DNA of 64,000 bases from Bacillota bacterium (GCA_023443225.1 JAEZVF010000054.1:78211-142210); one strand, 5' to 3'; shown: positions 54,418-63,839, numbered from the stretch's first letter. Notes: generated by a model from the letters alone, not told the origin. Program-made: numbers and translations.

Positions 54418-54930
54418 TCATTTTCCGTCTTTCTTATTCATCTCACGCCTGTAGAAGTATAAAACAATCCGCTCTAAATGCCTCTTGAATCTAATCTGAA
54501 TCTCTTCTTTCGGCCCGATTGGCTTGACAAAGTATGTCTTAATTCCTGCCCTGTTAGCTCCAAATACATCGGTAAACAATTGATCTCCAATAAATACTGT
54601 ATTTTTGGAGTTCGTACCAATTAGTTTCATCGCCTTGTAATAATTCTTAGGAGAAGGTTTGTGTGCATCATGCAAATAACAAACTTGAATCACTTTGTTG
54701 AATCTCTTCACCCTCTCTTCTTTATTATTTGATATCAGACAAACTTTAAAACCTATCTCTTTTAATTCTATTATGAAATGGATTGCCTTGTCGGTTGCAT
54801 CGGCTCCATGCTCAACCAATGTATTGTCTATATCAAATAGTAAACCTCGGTAACCGTTATGATATAAACCTTTATAATCAATTACATAGGCAGAATCAGC
54901 ACACTCCGAAGGATAAAATTGTTTTAACAT
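54418..54930 (-). CDS. YqeG family HAD-IIIA phosphatase
   Basis: A 170-residue HAD-superfamily protein with LLFDIDNTLVEHGA (motif I DxDxT), VCLISNNKEERVKRF, KPSPKNYYKAMKLI and VFIGDQLFTDVFGANRAGI (motif IV). YqeG is a widely conserved phosphatase in Firmicutes; in mitochondria the homologue acts on phosphatidylglycerophosphate, and a bacterial role of that kind is possible. Start 54930 has AAGGAG 8 nt upstream. It ends 52 nt upstream of the aroK start and is probably in the same run. Confidence 0.88.
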   Translation of the reverse strand: MLKQFYPSECADSAYVIDYKGLYHNGYRGLLFDIDNTLVEHGADATDKAIHFIIELKEIGFKVCLISNNKEERVKRFNKVIQVCYLHDAHKPSPKNYYKAMKLIGTNSKNTVFIGDQLFTDVFGANRAGIKTYFVKPIGPKEEIQIRFKRHLERIVLYFYRREMNKKDGK

Positions 54931-55163
54931 ATTCCTAGCTCCTTTTATGGTTTCCATATGGATGATTGTTGATATTATACAAAATATATAGGCAAATGAC
55001 AAGGTAAACGTTAAGCACTTCACAAACAACTGGAAATGGAACCTTCCTCATGATACAATATGCGTAAAAGTTTTTGAAATATACATCACGATTCATAGCT
55101 TACGTTATTTGGGACTTGTGGAAGCCAACACAATTATATGAACTGGAGGAAATAAAGATAATT

Positions 55164-56057
55164 ATGAATGAATATATAATAGAAAATGAAGAGCTTACCC
55201 TTAAGATAAAAGATTCGGGTGCCGAACTTACTTCCATCAAAGAGAAAGTAACACAGATTGAATATTTATGGAATGCTGACCCTGCTTATTGGAAGAGAAG
55301 CTCACCAATACTATTTCCAATCGTAGGAAGTTTAAATAATCAGAGCTATCGTTATAACGGTAATACCTATTCTATGTCACAACATGGATTTGCAAGAGAT
55401 ATGGTGTTTCAATTAAAAAGTAGTTCCGATACAGAAATTTGGTTCGTGCTTGAAGCAAACGATGAGACAATAAAAGTATACCCGTTTCATTTTGTTTTAG
55501 AGGTTGGTTATCAGCTGTCTGGAAGGCAGATCACAGTTATGTGGAAGGTAATTAATCAAGACTCTTTCCCCATGTATTTCTCCATCGGTGGTCATCCTGC
55601 TTTTCTATGCCCATGGAACGATAAAGATACACAAAGTGATTATTTTATCGTATTTGATTCGGATAAGCCTCTGCAATATACCAAAATTAACGACCAAGGT
55701 CTTGCCATTGCAAATTCCATTCATGAATCAAATATCTTAAACACGAATCAAGGGTATTTACCAATTCATCCGCATTTATTTGATCAAGATGCCATCGTAA
55801 TTGAGAATAATCAATGTCACAAAGTCTCTTTAGCAAATAAAGATAAGAAACCTTATCTTACAGTTTCCTTTGACGCACCTTTATTTGGTTTATGGTCACC
55901 GGCAAAGAGGAATGCACCCTTTATCTGTATTGAACCTTGGTATGGACGTTGCGATAGTAAGGGATTTCAAGGTACTTTGGAAGAACGCGAATGGGGAAAC
56001 ACCTTGGAAGCTGGCAAAACTTTTGAGGCGTCATATACTATTGATATAGCAAGATAG
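55164..56057 (+). CDS. Aldose 1-epimerase family protein
   Basis: A 297-residue galactose-mutarotase-fold protein of the YeaD/LacX type. It starts MNEYIIENEELTLKIKDSGA and has SPILFPIVGSLNNQSY, MSQHGFARDMVF and ISIGGHPAFLCP (active-site His) and a C-terminal CIEPWYGRCDS with the Glu. It probably acts on hexose-6-phosphates or galactose. GGAGG lies 14 nt before the start, longer than ideal, so an upstream non-AUG start cannot be excluded. It is divergent from yqeG. Confidence 0.88.
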   Translation: MNEYIIENEELTLKIKDSGAELTSIKEKVTQIEYLWNADPAYWKRSSPILFPIVGSLNNQSYRYNGNTYSMSQHGFARDMVFQLKSSSDTEIWFVLEANDETIKVYPFHFVLEVGYQLSGRQITVMWKVINQDSFPMYFSIGGHPAFLCPWNDKDTQSDYFIVFDSDKPLQYTKINDQGLAIANSIHESNILNTNQGYLPIHPHLFDQDAIVIENNQCHKVSLANKDKKPYLTVSFDAPLFGLWSPAKRNAPFICIEPWYGRCDSKGFQGTLEEREWGNTLEAGKTFEASYTIDIAR

Positions 56058-56077
56058 TATCGAAAGTGAGGTATCCC

Positions 56078-56788
56078 ATGAAAAAACCACTAATTGGCCT
56101 GACTCCCCAATACGATTATGAGAGAAACCGAATTTGGATTGGACCTAATTATATGGATGCTGTTAGAGCCGCTGGAGGTATTCCTATTGTTCTGCCTTTA
56201 CAGATAGACACAGAAGAACTGGCTGTAGTTGCTGACTCTTGTGATGGCTTCTTATTTACCGGAGGTCCTGATATCAATCCGTTTCGGTTTCACGAAGAAA
56301 CTATGCCAGGATGCGGCGTTGTTATACCGGAACGCGATAAAATGGAAGAAGATTTATTTCACATTGCCATGGAATCAAACAAACCAATCCTTGGCATCTG
56401 CCGTGGCATACAGATATTTAATGTATTCCTAGGCGGCACTTTATACCAGGATATTCCGCTACAGCTGGGCACAGATTCTTTAATTGCTCACTCACAGGTA
56501 TCAGGAAATGCAGTTCTTTCCCACAGCATTGCGATTGAAAAAGATAGTCTTCTCTTCTCCATTCTTGCAAAGGAAACTATTCAGGTAAATAGTTTCCACC
56601 ACCAGGCCATTAAAGACTTAGCTCCTTCACTCGAAGTTGCCGGTACGTCTCCCGATTCCTTGATTGAAGCAGTTTATCTGCGGGACAGAAGATTTGTTCT
56701 GGGAGTTCAATGGCATCCAGAACATCTTTTCCGTACGGATGAAGATTCCTATAAAATATTTGCAGCTTTTGTTCACGCCTGCACATAA
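56078..56788 (+). CDS. Class I glutamine amidotransferase-like (peptidase C26) hydrolase
   Basis: A 236-residue hydrolase. Visible blocks are LFTGGPDINPFRFHEE, ILGICRGIQIFNVFLGGTL with the nucleophilic Cys, and GVQWHPEHLFRTDE with the catalytic His. This places it in the gamma-glutamyl-GABA hydrolase (PuuD) family, which splits gamma-glutamyl amides. The substrate here is not known. It starts 20 nt after the epimerase gene, so they are co-transcribed. Confidence 0.9.
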   Translation: MKKPLIGLTPQYDYERNRIWIGPNYMDAVRAAGGIPIVLPLQIDTEELAVVADSCDGFLFTGGPDINPFRFHEETMPGCGVVIPERDKMEEDLFHIAMESNKPILGICRGIQIFNVFLGGTLYQDIPLQLGTDSLIAHSQVSGNAVLSHSIAIEKDSLLFSILAKETIQVNSFHHQAIKDLAPSLEVAGTSPDSLIEAVYLRDRRFVLGVQWHPEHLFRTDEDSYKIFAAFVHACT

Positions 56789-56837
56789 ACTGTGAGATTT
56801 CGCCACTATCGCTTTGCCTTCGTGTAAAGGAAGAACC

Positions 56838-56882
56838 TGCTAATAAAATCTCTTATGCCTTGTTTGACTTCATTAGCAGGTG
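56838..56882 (+). terminator. Terminator after the C26 hydrolase gene
   Basis: A 9-bp stem CCTGCTAAT/ATTAGCAGG with a loop of about 27 nt, followed by a T-rich run. Confidence 0.7.
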
Positions 56883-56891
56883 CTTTATTCT

Positions 56892-57182
56892 TTATTTATT
56901 CGATTTCTTTTTTGTAAAGAGCAAATATATAATTCCTATCATAGTTAAGCTCATAAAAATGATAGAAAGCAACGGAAATGAATTGGCATTAGATACATAT
57001 ATGGCTGTAGGGCCGTCAGCACCACCAATAATGCCAATCGCTGAAGCATCGCTAAAATCCGAGCGATATTTTAATGATAGATACAATAAAAATAACTGTT
57101 TGTATAACACACTACACATGGTTATTACCAAACATAATATTGTAGCTATCTTTACTACTTTTCTGTATGATTTAAGTACCAA
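56892..57182 (-). CDS. Mini membrane protein with the sodium-decarboxylase beta signature
   Basis: A 96-residue protein starting at TTG (57182). AAGGAGG, 8 nt upstream, overlaps the ygiQ stop codon, so it follows ygiQ by 13 nt and is translated in the same mRNA. There are two hydrophobic segments (about 9-37 and 69-89). Between them lies ASAIGIIGGADGPTAIYVS (47-65). The block IGIIGGADGPT is the signature of the beta subunit of sodium-pumping decarboxylases (OadB, GcdB type), where it is near the sodium site. The rest of that 10-helix protein is absent. Function unknown: remnant or small dedicated protein. Confidence 0.7.
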   Translation of the reverse strand: MVLKSYRKVVKIATILCLVITMCSVLYKQLFLLYLSLKYRSDFSDASAIGIIGGADGPTAIYVSNANSFPLLSIIFMSLTMIGIIYLLFTKKKSNK

Positions 57183-57195
57183 TTTCTTTGCCTCC

Positions 57196-59187
57196 TTATC
57201 TTTTTCCTGTCCTTCGCTTTGATGCTTGTGCTGTACCGGTTCTCCTATCCTGAGTTCCGGAAGCTCTTTTCTGCGATGAACGTTTCGTGGATGTATTCCT
57301 TGTATTCTTTGTAGTAGTTGTTTTATTAATCCTTTTACTATTTCTATCTTTACCAGCAGTGTTTTTCGTTTCAGAACGTTTCTTGTCATAATGTTTCGGC
57401 CTGATGAGACATTTCTTATCATATCCGATCAGGTCAGTACGATGGGCCAAAGTAAGCGCCTCTAATACCAAATTGTAGTTTTTGGGATTCCGATATTGGA
57501 TGAGTGCTCTTTGCATCGCTTTTTCATGGGGTGTTTTTGGCACAAATACCGGTTGCATCGTACTAGGATCCAAACCAGTGTAATACATACAGGTTGATAT
57601 GGTAGAAGGTGTTGGATAAAAGTCCTGGACCTGTTCTGGCATATAACCCAAATCTCTTAAGTATTCCGCAAGTGCGATTGCTTCCTGTAAAGTTGAACCA
57701 GGGTGGGAAGACATAAGATAAGGAACAACAAACTGTTTCTTCCCTAATTCTTCATTTGTCTTTTTAAATTTATTTATAAATTTCTCATATACCGAGTTGG
57801 TAGGTTTGCCCATGAATCTTAAGACTTTATCGCTGATGTGTTCCGGTGCCACCTTTAATTGCCCACTGACATGATGCTCACAAAGCTCTTTCATAAAAGT
57901 TTTATCTGTATCATGTATTAAATAATCAAAACGAATTCCAGAACGTATAAATACTTTTTTCACATTGGGCAACTCCCTTAATTTCCGAAGAAGTGAAAGG
58001 TAATCTTTATGATCTATGCGAAGATTCTTACACGTTGTAGGGAAAAGGCACTGTTTATTAATACATGCCCCCTTGGTATTTTGCTTCTCGCAGGCTGTGT
58101 GTCTAAAATTTGCTGTAGGCCCTCCCACATCATTGATATAACCCTTAAACTCCTTATCCCAAATTAATAGATTTGCTTCAGCAAGTATGGATTCATGGCT
58201 TCTGGTCTGAATGATGCGTCCCTGATGAAATGTTAACGCACAGAAATTACAGCCACCAAAGCAACCCCGATTACTGATTAAACTAAACTTCAATTCTTCA
58301 ATTGCAGGGATTCCTCCTTGTTCTTCATAGGAAGGGTGATAGTCGCGCATAAACGGCAAAGAATAAACTCGATCCATCTCTGCCTGTGTGAGTGGTTTTG
58401 CAGGAGGATTCTGTACAATGAATTCATTTTCTTTATATTGTTCTACAAGTCTTTTCCCAGAATAGGGATCGGTATTCGAATATTGAATATAAAAGCTTTT
58501 TGCAAATTCTTCTTTGCTATTTAATATGGTTTGAAATGTTGGCAGTATGATTGCATCATATACGGAAGATAACTCTTTCGCTCTATAAACTGTTCCATCA
58601 ATAAATGTAATATCATGAACAGCTAGTCCACTATTTAAAGCATCTGCTATCTCCACAATAGAGTGCTCTCCCATTCCATAGGAAATGATATCTGCTTGTG
58701 CATCTAATAGTATGGAACGTTTTACTTTATCACTCCAATAATCATAATGAGCCAATCTTCTAAGACTGGCCTCAATACCACCAATAATGATTGGACTATT
58801 TTTATAAACCTTTCGAATCAAATTACAGTAGACAATGGTTGCCCGGTCCGGTCTCTTACCCATCTCACCGCCAGGTGAATAGGCATCCTGATGTCTTCTT
58901 TTTTTGGCTACAGTATAATGATTCACCATAGTATCCATATTTCCACCGCATACTAAAAAGCCTAAGCGTGGTGCTCCAAGAATCTTGATACTCTGACTAT
59001 CCTTCCAGTCCGGCTGCGCGATGATACCTACTTTATATCCATGACTTTCCAATACCCTGCTTATGATTGCCGGTCCAAACGAATGATGATCGACATAAGC
59101 ATCACCAATGACATAGACAAAATCGCACTGTTCCCATCCTCTTTTTATCATATCTTCTTTACTAATTGGTAAAAAATCTTTTATCAT
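57196..59187 (-). CDS. YgiQ family radical SAM protein
   Basis: A 663-residue radical SAM protein. The 4Fe-4S motif is SNRGCFGGCNFCALTFHQGR (CxxxCxxC); N-terminal SYGMGEHSIVEIADALN and RATIVYCNLIRKVYKNSP blocks and C-terminal PYLMSSHPGSTLQEAIALAE fit the family. A strongly basic low-complexity tail of about 60 residues (KTTTTKNTRNTSTKRSSQKR) follows, suggesting nucleic-acid contact. The biochemical role of YgiQ is not established. The start has no clear ribosome site. The mini membrane protein follows it. Confidence 0.9.
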   Translation of the reverse strand: MIKDFLPISKEDMIKRGWEQCDFVYVIGDAYVDHHSFGPAIISRVLESHGYKVGIIAQPDWKDSQSIKILGAPRLGFLVCGGNMDTMVNHYTVAKKRRHQDAYSPGGEMGKRPDRATIVYCNLIRKVYKNSPIIIGGIEASLRRLAHYDYWSDKVKRSILLDAQADIISYGMGEHSIVEIADALNSGLAVHDITFIDGTVYRAKELSSVYDAIILPTFQTILNSKEEFAKSFYIQYSNTDPYSGKRLVEQYKENEFIVQNPPAKPLTQAEMDRVYSLPFMRDYHPSYEEQGGIPAIEELKFSLISNRGCFGGCNFCALTFHQGRIIQTRSHESILAEANLLIWDKEFKGYINDVGGPTANFRHTACEKQNTKGACINKQCLFPTTCKNLRIDHKDYLSLLRKLRELPNVKKVFIRSGIRFDYLIHDTDKTFMKELCEHHVSGQLKVAPEHISDKVLRFMGKPTNSVYEKFINKFKKTNEELGKKQFVVPYLMSSHPGSTLQEAIALAEYLRDLGYMPEQVQDFYPTPSTISTCMYYTGLDPSTMQPVFVPKTPHEKAMQRALIQYRNPKNYNLVLEALTLAHRTDLIGYDKKCLIRPKHYDKKRSETKNTAGKDRNSKRINKTTTTKNTRNTSTKRSSQKRASGTQDRRTGTAQASKRRTGKR

Positions 59188-59401
59188 CTATTCTATAGAG
59201 CTGTCGTAACAGTCTATCTCCTTTCCATTCAATCCAATGTAACCAATACGAAATAAGTATAACCCAAATCAGAAGAAACGCAAACAAATATTTTTGATTT
59301 GGATAGAATTAATCATCATTGCACTTTTAATCTGTGGATATTTGGCACAATACTTAAATTAAGTAATACATTGTTAATAAAAACAAATCAGGCGGTATCC
59401 A

Positions 59402-60223
59402 ATGGGATATTATGTGAAGGTAGAAGAAAATGTTCATCTTTATGTTGAAGACCTTAATCCTCAAGGGGAAGATACGATTGTGTTTCTACATGGCTGGCCG
59501 GGAAGTCACGAATTATTCGAGTATCAATTTAACAAGCTTCCCAGCATGGGTTACCGATGTATAGGTATTGATCAACGGGGCTTTGGAAAATCTGATAAGC
59601 CTTTTAGCGGATATACTTATGATAGATTATCTGACGATGTTAGAGCTGTAATAGATACGCTTAATTTAAAAAAAGTTACCCTATTAGGACATTCTACGGG
59701 AGGTGCAATTGCGGTCAGATATATGGCAAGACACAACGGCTATGGAGTATCCAGACTCGTCTTATGCGCTGCTGCAGCCCCAAGTTTAATACAACGCCCA
59801 TATTTCCCTTATGGTCAGCCAGAGCAAGTAGTACTTAATATAATCGAGGGAACCTATTCCGATCGTCCGAAAATGTTACAGGATTTTGGTGATATCTTTT
59901 TCTACCAGTATAAGACGAAAGCGTTCAACGACTGGTTCTTCTCTTTAGGATTAGAGGCGGCAGGCTGGGCTACCGCAGAAATTGCCAAGACATGGTTAGG
60001 AGAAGAAGGTTTGTTTCATGATCTGGACATTATCAATGTGCCAACATTAATACTTCATGGTATTCATGATAAAGTATGCTTCTTTGCATTGGGTGAAGCA
60101 CAACACAATATGATTAAGAATTCTGTCCTGATACCATTTGAACAAAGTGGCCATGGCCTATTCTATGAAGAACGCGACAAATTTAACCAAGTGCTGAATC
60201 AATTTATTTCAAAGAATATATAG
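59402..60223 (+). CDS. Alpha/beta hydrolase
   Basis: A 273-residue hydrolase. Blocks are VFLHGWPGSHELFEYQ (oxyanion region), GIDQRGFGKSDKPFSGY, LLGHSTGGAIAV (nucleophile Ser), and a C-terminal HGIHDKVCFF (Asp) and EQSGHGLFYEE (His). It is close to haloperoxidase/esterase-like members; substrate unknown. It is divergent from ygiQ and convergent with the EF-G-like gene. Confidence 0.9.
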   Translation: MGYYVKVEENVHLYVEDLNPQGEDTIVFLHGWPGSHELFEYQFNKLPSMGYRCIGIDQRGFGKSDKPFSGYTYDRLSDDVRAVIDTLNLKKVTLLGHSTGGAIAVRYMARHNGYGVSRLVLCAAAAPSLIQRPYFPYGQPEQVVLNIIEGTYSDRPKMLQDFGDIFFYQYKTKAFNDWFFSLGLEAAGWATAEIAKTWLGEEGLFHDLDIINVPTLILHGIHDKVCFFALGEAQHNMIKNSVLIPFEQSGHGLFYEERDKFNQVLNQFISKNI

Positions 60224-60299
60224 TTATTTTACCATATTTCAACAATATATAATCAGCATTTAGTTACCTTATTCTGTTATGTTAAAAGGAATAAAATAA

Positions 60300-60345
60300 A
60301 AGAGTTGATAATTGTCGTTTTACATGACTTTTATCAACTCTTCTA
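60300..60345. terminator. Terminator of the EF-G-like gene
   Basis: An 11-bp stem AAGAGTTGATA/TATCAACTCTT with a 20-nt loop and A-run to the left. It can serve both convergent genes. Confidence 0.7.
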
Positions 60346-60353
60346 CTTATAAT

Positions 60354-62444
60354 CTATTCTCCACTAGCTTCCAGATTCTTTTGGTTTTCTTCAATTACTT
60401 TCTGCTGAACATCGGATGGTGCCTGTTCATATCGTTCGAACTCATAAGAGAATTCACCAGAGCCTCCGGTCATAGAGCGTAGATCTGTAGAATAACCATA
60501 GAGTTCAGATAAAGGAATATCTGCAACAATTTCTTGTTTTCCGTGAGTGATTGGATTCATGCCTAGAACCCGACCACGCCTTTTGTTTAAATCTCCCATA
60601 ATGTCACCGGTGTATTTATCCGGAACAACAACTTTCAAGGAAGCAATTGGCTCTAAAAGCACCGGCGAAGCTTCCATAAATCCTTGTTTGAAGGCCTGGA
60701 TGGTTGCCATCTTAAACGCCATTTCAGAAGAATCTACCGGATGGTAGGAGCCATCTACTAATGTTGCACTGATTCCAACAACGGGATAACCGGCAAGAGG
60801 TCCCTTAATAACACTTTCCGCAACACCCTTCTCAACTGCCGGGAAATAATTCCTTGGTACAGCGCCTCCAAACACCTTCTCAGCAAATACATATGGTTCT
60901 TCCAGATTACCGGAAGGTTCAAATTCAATATGAACATCACCATATTGTCCATGTCCACCGGACTGTTTCTTATATTTTCCTTGAACTTTCACTTTCTTAC
61001 GGATAGTTTCCCTAAAAGGTACCCTAGGTTTCATAACAGCAATCTCAACTTTATATTTCGCAAAGAGTTTGCTAACTGTTACTTCTAATTGTTGTTCACC
61101 AATTCCATAAAGTAAAGTCTGTCTGTTTTCTTTATCATTTATAACCTTTAATGTTAAATCTTCATCCATTAACTTGTTTAATGCTTGAGATACCTTGTCA
61201 TCATCACCTTTATTCTTCGTCTTAAAGCGCTGATACGTATATGGTTTAGGCATCTCCGGACGTTCAAAAACAATAGGAACTGCTTTTGTAGATAACGTGT
61301 CTCCAGTTGCCGTATCGGAAAGTTTCCCGATTGCCCCAATATCTCCAGCATTTAATTGAGTTACTTCAATCTGTTCTTTACCCCTAAGTACATAGAGTCT
61401 GGAAATCTTTTCTTCTGTATCTTTTAATGCATTATAGATACTTGCATCTGATTTTAATATACCAGAGCAAACCTTTACCAGAGAAAACTTTCCAATGAAT
61501 GGATCTGCAATGGTTTTAAATACTTTTGCAGACATCGGTAGACTTTCATCATAATTTGCTGCAAAAGGTTGATTGGTCTTTATATTCGTCCCGGCGATTT
61601 CTTGTTTGCTAGGTGCCGGAAAATATTTTTCGATCGCCTGAAGTAACATTGTAGCACCTTGTGCATTTAATCCGGAACCCATTAATACCGGGACAATGGT
61701 ACCATCTATTACATTATTTCGAAGTGCAGAAGAAATCTCTTCTTGTGTAAATTCTTCACCCGCAAAATATTTTTCCATTAATTCTTCATTCGTCTCCGCT
61801 ACGGCATCCAAAAGAGATTCGCGGAACTTATTCAAATTTTCCATGGAGTAATCTGGAATCTCACATTCCTCATAATTACTCATTGTAGTAAATCTTCTTC
61901 CTGCCATCTTTACAACATTGACAAAACCCACGAATTTTTCATTCTCACGAATTGGTATATGAAATGGCGCGATTTTCTTACCGTAAAGATCAGTTAATTC
62001 CTCTACTACCTGACGATAACTTGCATTATCATCATCCATATCTGTTACAAAGAACATTCTGGGAATATTGAATTTTTCACAGTAATCCCAGGCTTTCGTA
62101 GTTCCAACTTCTACTCCGGCTTTAGCAGAAATAACGATAACCGCTGCATCAGCTGCGCTAAAGGCTTCTACCGTTTCACCTATAAAATCAAAATAACCGG
62201 GTGTATCCAATAGATTAATCTTGGTATCCTCCCAGATAATTGGTACAACCGTGGTACTGATAGAAAAAAGACGTTTCACTTCTTCCTTGTCATAATCACT
62301 GATCGTATTACCCTCTTCAATTCTACCTTGACGCTTAATAACTCCTGTGGTATAGGCCATGGCTTCGACTAGTGTAGTCTTGCCACAGCCACCGTGGCCT
62401 AACAATACAACATTTCGAATCTTTTCTGAAGTGTAAACATTCAT
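60354..62444 (-). CDS. EF-G-like translational GTPase (non-canonical)
   Basis: A 696-residue protein with the five-domain plan of EF-G. The G1 loop is GHGGCGKT (16-23) rather than GHIDAGKT. The G3 motif is DTPGYFDF (80-87), in which the His that activates water in EF-G is Tyr. The G4 region reads VTDMDDD rather than NKMD. Later domains are typical (GGHGQYGDVHIEFEPSG; YPVVGISATLVDGSYHPVDS). Such EF-G-like proteins are common in Firmicutes and distinct from canonical fusA; the function is not settled. GGAGG precedes the start. It stands alone. Confidence 0.88.
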   Translation of the reverse strand: MNVYTSEKIRNVVLLGHGGCGKTTLVEAMAYTTGVIKRQGRIEEGNTISDYDKEEVKRLFSISTTVVPIIWEDTKINLLDTPGYFDFIGETVEAFSAADAAVIVISAKAGVEVGTTKAWDYCEKFNIPRMFFVTDMDDDNASYRQVVEELTDLYGKKIAPFHIPIRENEKFVGFVNVVKMAGRRFTTMSNYEECEIPDYSMENLNKFRESLLDAVAETNEELMEKYFAGEEFTQEEISSALRNNVIDGTIVPVLMGSGLNAQGATMLLQAIEKYFPAPSKQEIAGTNIKTNQPFAANYDESLPMSAKVFKTIADPFIGKFSLVKVCSGILKSDASIYNALKDTEEKISRLYVLRGKEQIEVTQLNAGDIGAIGKLSDTATGDTLSTKAVPIVFERPEMPKPYTYQRFKTKNKGDDDKVSQALNKLMDEDLTLKVINDKENRQTLLYGIGEQQLEVTVSKLFAKYKVEIAVMKPRVPFRETIRKKVKVQGKYKKQSGGHGQYGDVHIEFEPSGNLEEPYVFAEKVFGGAVPRNYFPAVEKGVAESVIKGPLAGYPVVGISATLVDGSYHPVDSSEMAFKMATIQAFKQGFMEASPVLLEPIASLKVVVPDKYTGDIMGDLNKRRGRVLGMNPITHGKQEIVADIPLSELYGYSTDLRSMTGGSGEFSYEFERYEQAPSDVQQKVIEENQKNLEASGE

Positions 62445-62673
62445 TCTTTTTTCCTCCACTACTTATTTTTTGTACATCCTTACTTTTTTCTAATATTATG
62501 GTAATGCAAACAAATAATACCATGTCTATATTTTACTAAAAGTTGTCTGAATTTACAATACTTATATCATAATTTAACAAATATATTTATAAGTATTTTT
62601 AAACTGTATATCATTTTTTACAAAACAATTTATAATTCGATTCTTATTTTATAAATTATGTTGTATAATAACA

Positions 62674-62713
62674 CTTTAAACCGTTACGCTTTAAACTGTT
62701 GAACTTTAATGTT
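62674..62713. repeat. Three direct repeats upstream of the aroF promoter
   Basis: CTTTAAACCGTT (62674-62685), CTTTAAACTGTT (62689-62700) and a partial CTTTAATGTT (62704-62713) have a 15-bp period. They end 8 bp before the -35 box. Confidence 0.5.
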
Positions 62714-62721
62714 TTACAGTA

Positions 62722-62750
62722 TTGACATTTAGAAATGCATAGCGTAAACT
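62722..62750 (+). promoter_or_regulatory. Promoter of aroF
   Basis: TTGACA (62722-62727), 17 bp, TAAACT (62745-62750). It lies about 75 nt before the aroF start. Confidence 0.65.
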
Positions 62751-62825
62751 ATTAAAAAGTTTTGTACTCAATAGAAAGAATAAGGCAATGTGTAGAAGCA
62801 ATAGAACAAGAAAGGAAGCAGAACT

Positions 62826-63839
62826 ATGATTATAGTAATGAAACCCAATGCAAAAAAAGAATCCATTCAGAATATTATAGACATTATTGAGAAAAATGGA
62901 TTAGCAGCCCATATTTCAGACGGAAAAGAAGTAACTGTTATAGGAGTGATCGGTGATAAAGGAAGACTTTTAGAACAAAATCTTGAAATTGCAGATGATG
63001 TTGATAAAATTGTCCCTGTGACGGAAAGCTACAAACTCGCAAATAAAAAATTCCATCCAGAACCATCCATCATTCAGGTGGGAAATGTCTCCATTGGTGG
63101 TGATGAACTTGTAATTATGTCTGGACCTTGTGCGGTAGAAAGCCGGGAACAGCTATTTGAAACAGCCCATGCGATAAAAAAAGCAGGCGCACAGATACTC
63201 CGGGGCGGCGCTTACAAACCAAGAACTTCACCTTATGCCTTTCAAGGTCTAGAAGAAGAAGGGTTACGTTATATGAAGGAAGCTAAAGAGGAAACTGGTC
63301 TTGCAGTTGTATGTGAAGTAACCAGCCTTGCTGCTATTGATGCAGCAGTAAAATATGTAGATATGATTCAGATAGGTGCAAGGAACATGCAGAATTTCTA
63401 TTTGCTTAAAGAAGCTGGCAAATCTGGACTTCCGGTTTTACTGAAACGTGGATTATCTGCAACCATTGACGAATGGCTGAATGCATCCGAATATATTATT
63501 GCAGAAGGGAATCCTAATGTCATATTATGTGAACGTGGTATACGTACTTTTGAGACTGCTACACGTAATACACTTGACTTAAGCGCAGTACCTGTAATTA
63601 AACATAAAAGTCATCTACCGATTATCGTTGATCCAAGCCACGCAACCGGTGTAAGAAGATATGTAAAATCGTTAGCAATTGGAGCAGTTTCTGTCGGAGC
63701 AGATGGTCTGATGATTGAGACACACCCAAATCCTGCATGTGCCCTCTCAGATGGTCCTCAATCGTTAACCTTCCCTCAATTTGAGGAATTATGTTCCGAA
63801 CTTAAGCCCTTTGCAACTTTAATGGGAAAAAGATTTTAA
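62826..63839 (+). CDS. aroF: DAHP synthase (3-deoxy-7-phosphoheptulonate synthase)
   Basis: A 337-residue enzyme of the AroF/DHAPS-I beta type, first step of the shikimate pathway (PEP plus erythrose-4-phosphate). A short N-terminal ferredoxin-like/ACT-type domain (residues 1 to about 70, MIIVMKPNAKKESIQNIIDI) precedes the barrel, with VIMSGPCAVESREQL, LRGGAYKPRTSPYAFQG, IQIGARNMQNFYLLKEAG and PIIVDPSHATGVR as catalytic and metal blocks. The N-terminal domain probably gives allosteric control by an aromatic amino acid. It complements aroQ and aroK at 53.4-54.4 kb. Confidence 0.95.
   Translation: MIIVMKPNAKKESIQNIIDIIEKNGLAAHISDGKEVTVIGVIGDKGRLLEQNLEIADDVDKIVPVTESYKLANKKFHPEPSIIQVGNVSIGGDELVIMSGPCAVESREQLFETAHAIKKAGAQILRGGAYKPRTSPYAFQGLEEEGLRYMKEAKEETGLAVVCEVTSLAAIDAAVKYVDMIQIGARNMQNFYLLKEAGKSGLPVLLKRGLSATIDEWLNASEYIIAEGNPNVILCERGIRTFETATRNTLDLSAVPVIKHKSHLPIIVDPSHATGVRRYVKSLAIGAVSVGADGLMIETHPNPACALSDGPQSLTFPQFEELCSELKPFATLMGKRF

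Larger units (their letters stand above)
62445..62825. other. Intergenic region between EF-G-like gene and aroF
   Basis: A 381-nt, very AT-rich region without a gene. The left part seems empty; the right part holds three repeats of CTTTAAACYGTT (62674-62713) and a promoter (62722-62750). I looked for T-box elements and saw none. Confidence 0.5.

Noticed and set aside
57183..57422. N-terminal extension of the mini membrane protein inside ygiQ
   Set aside because: That part overlaps the ygiQ tail in another frame, is rich in basic shadow residues and would ignore the strong AAGGAGG-TTG start at 57182.
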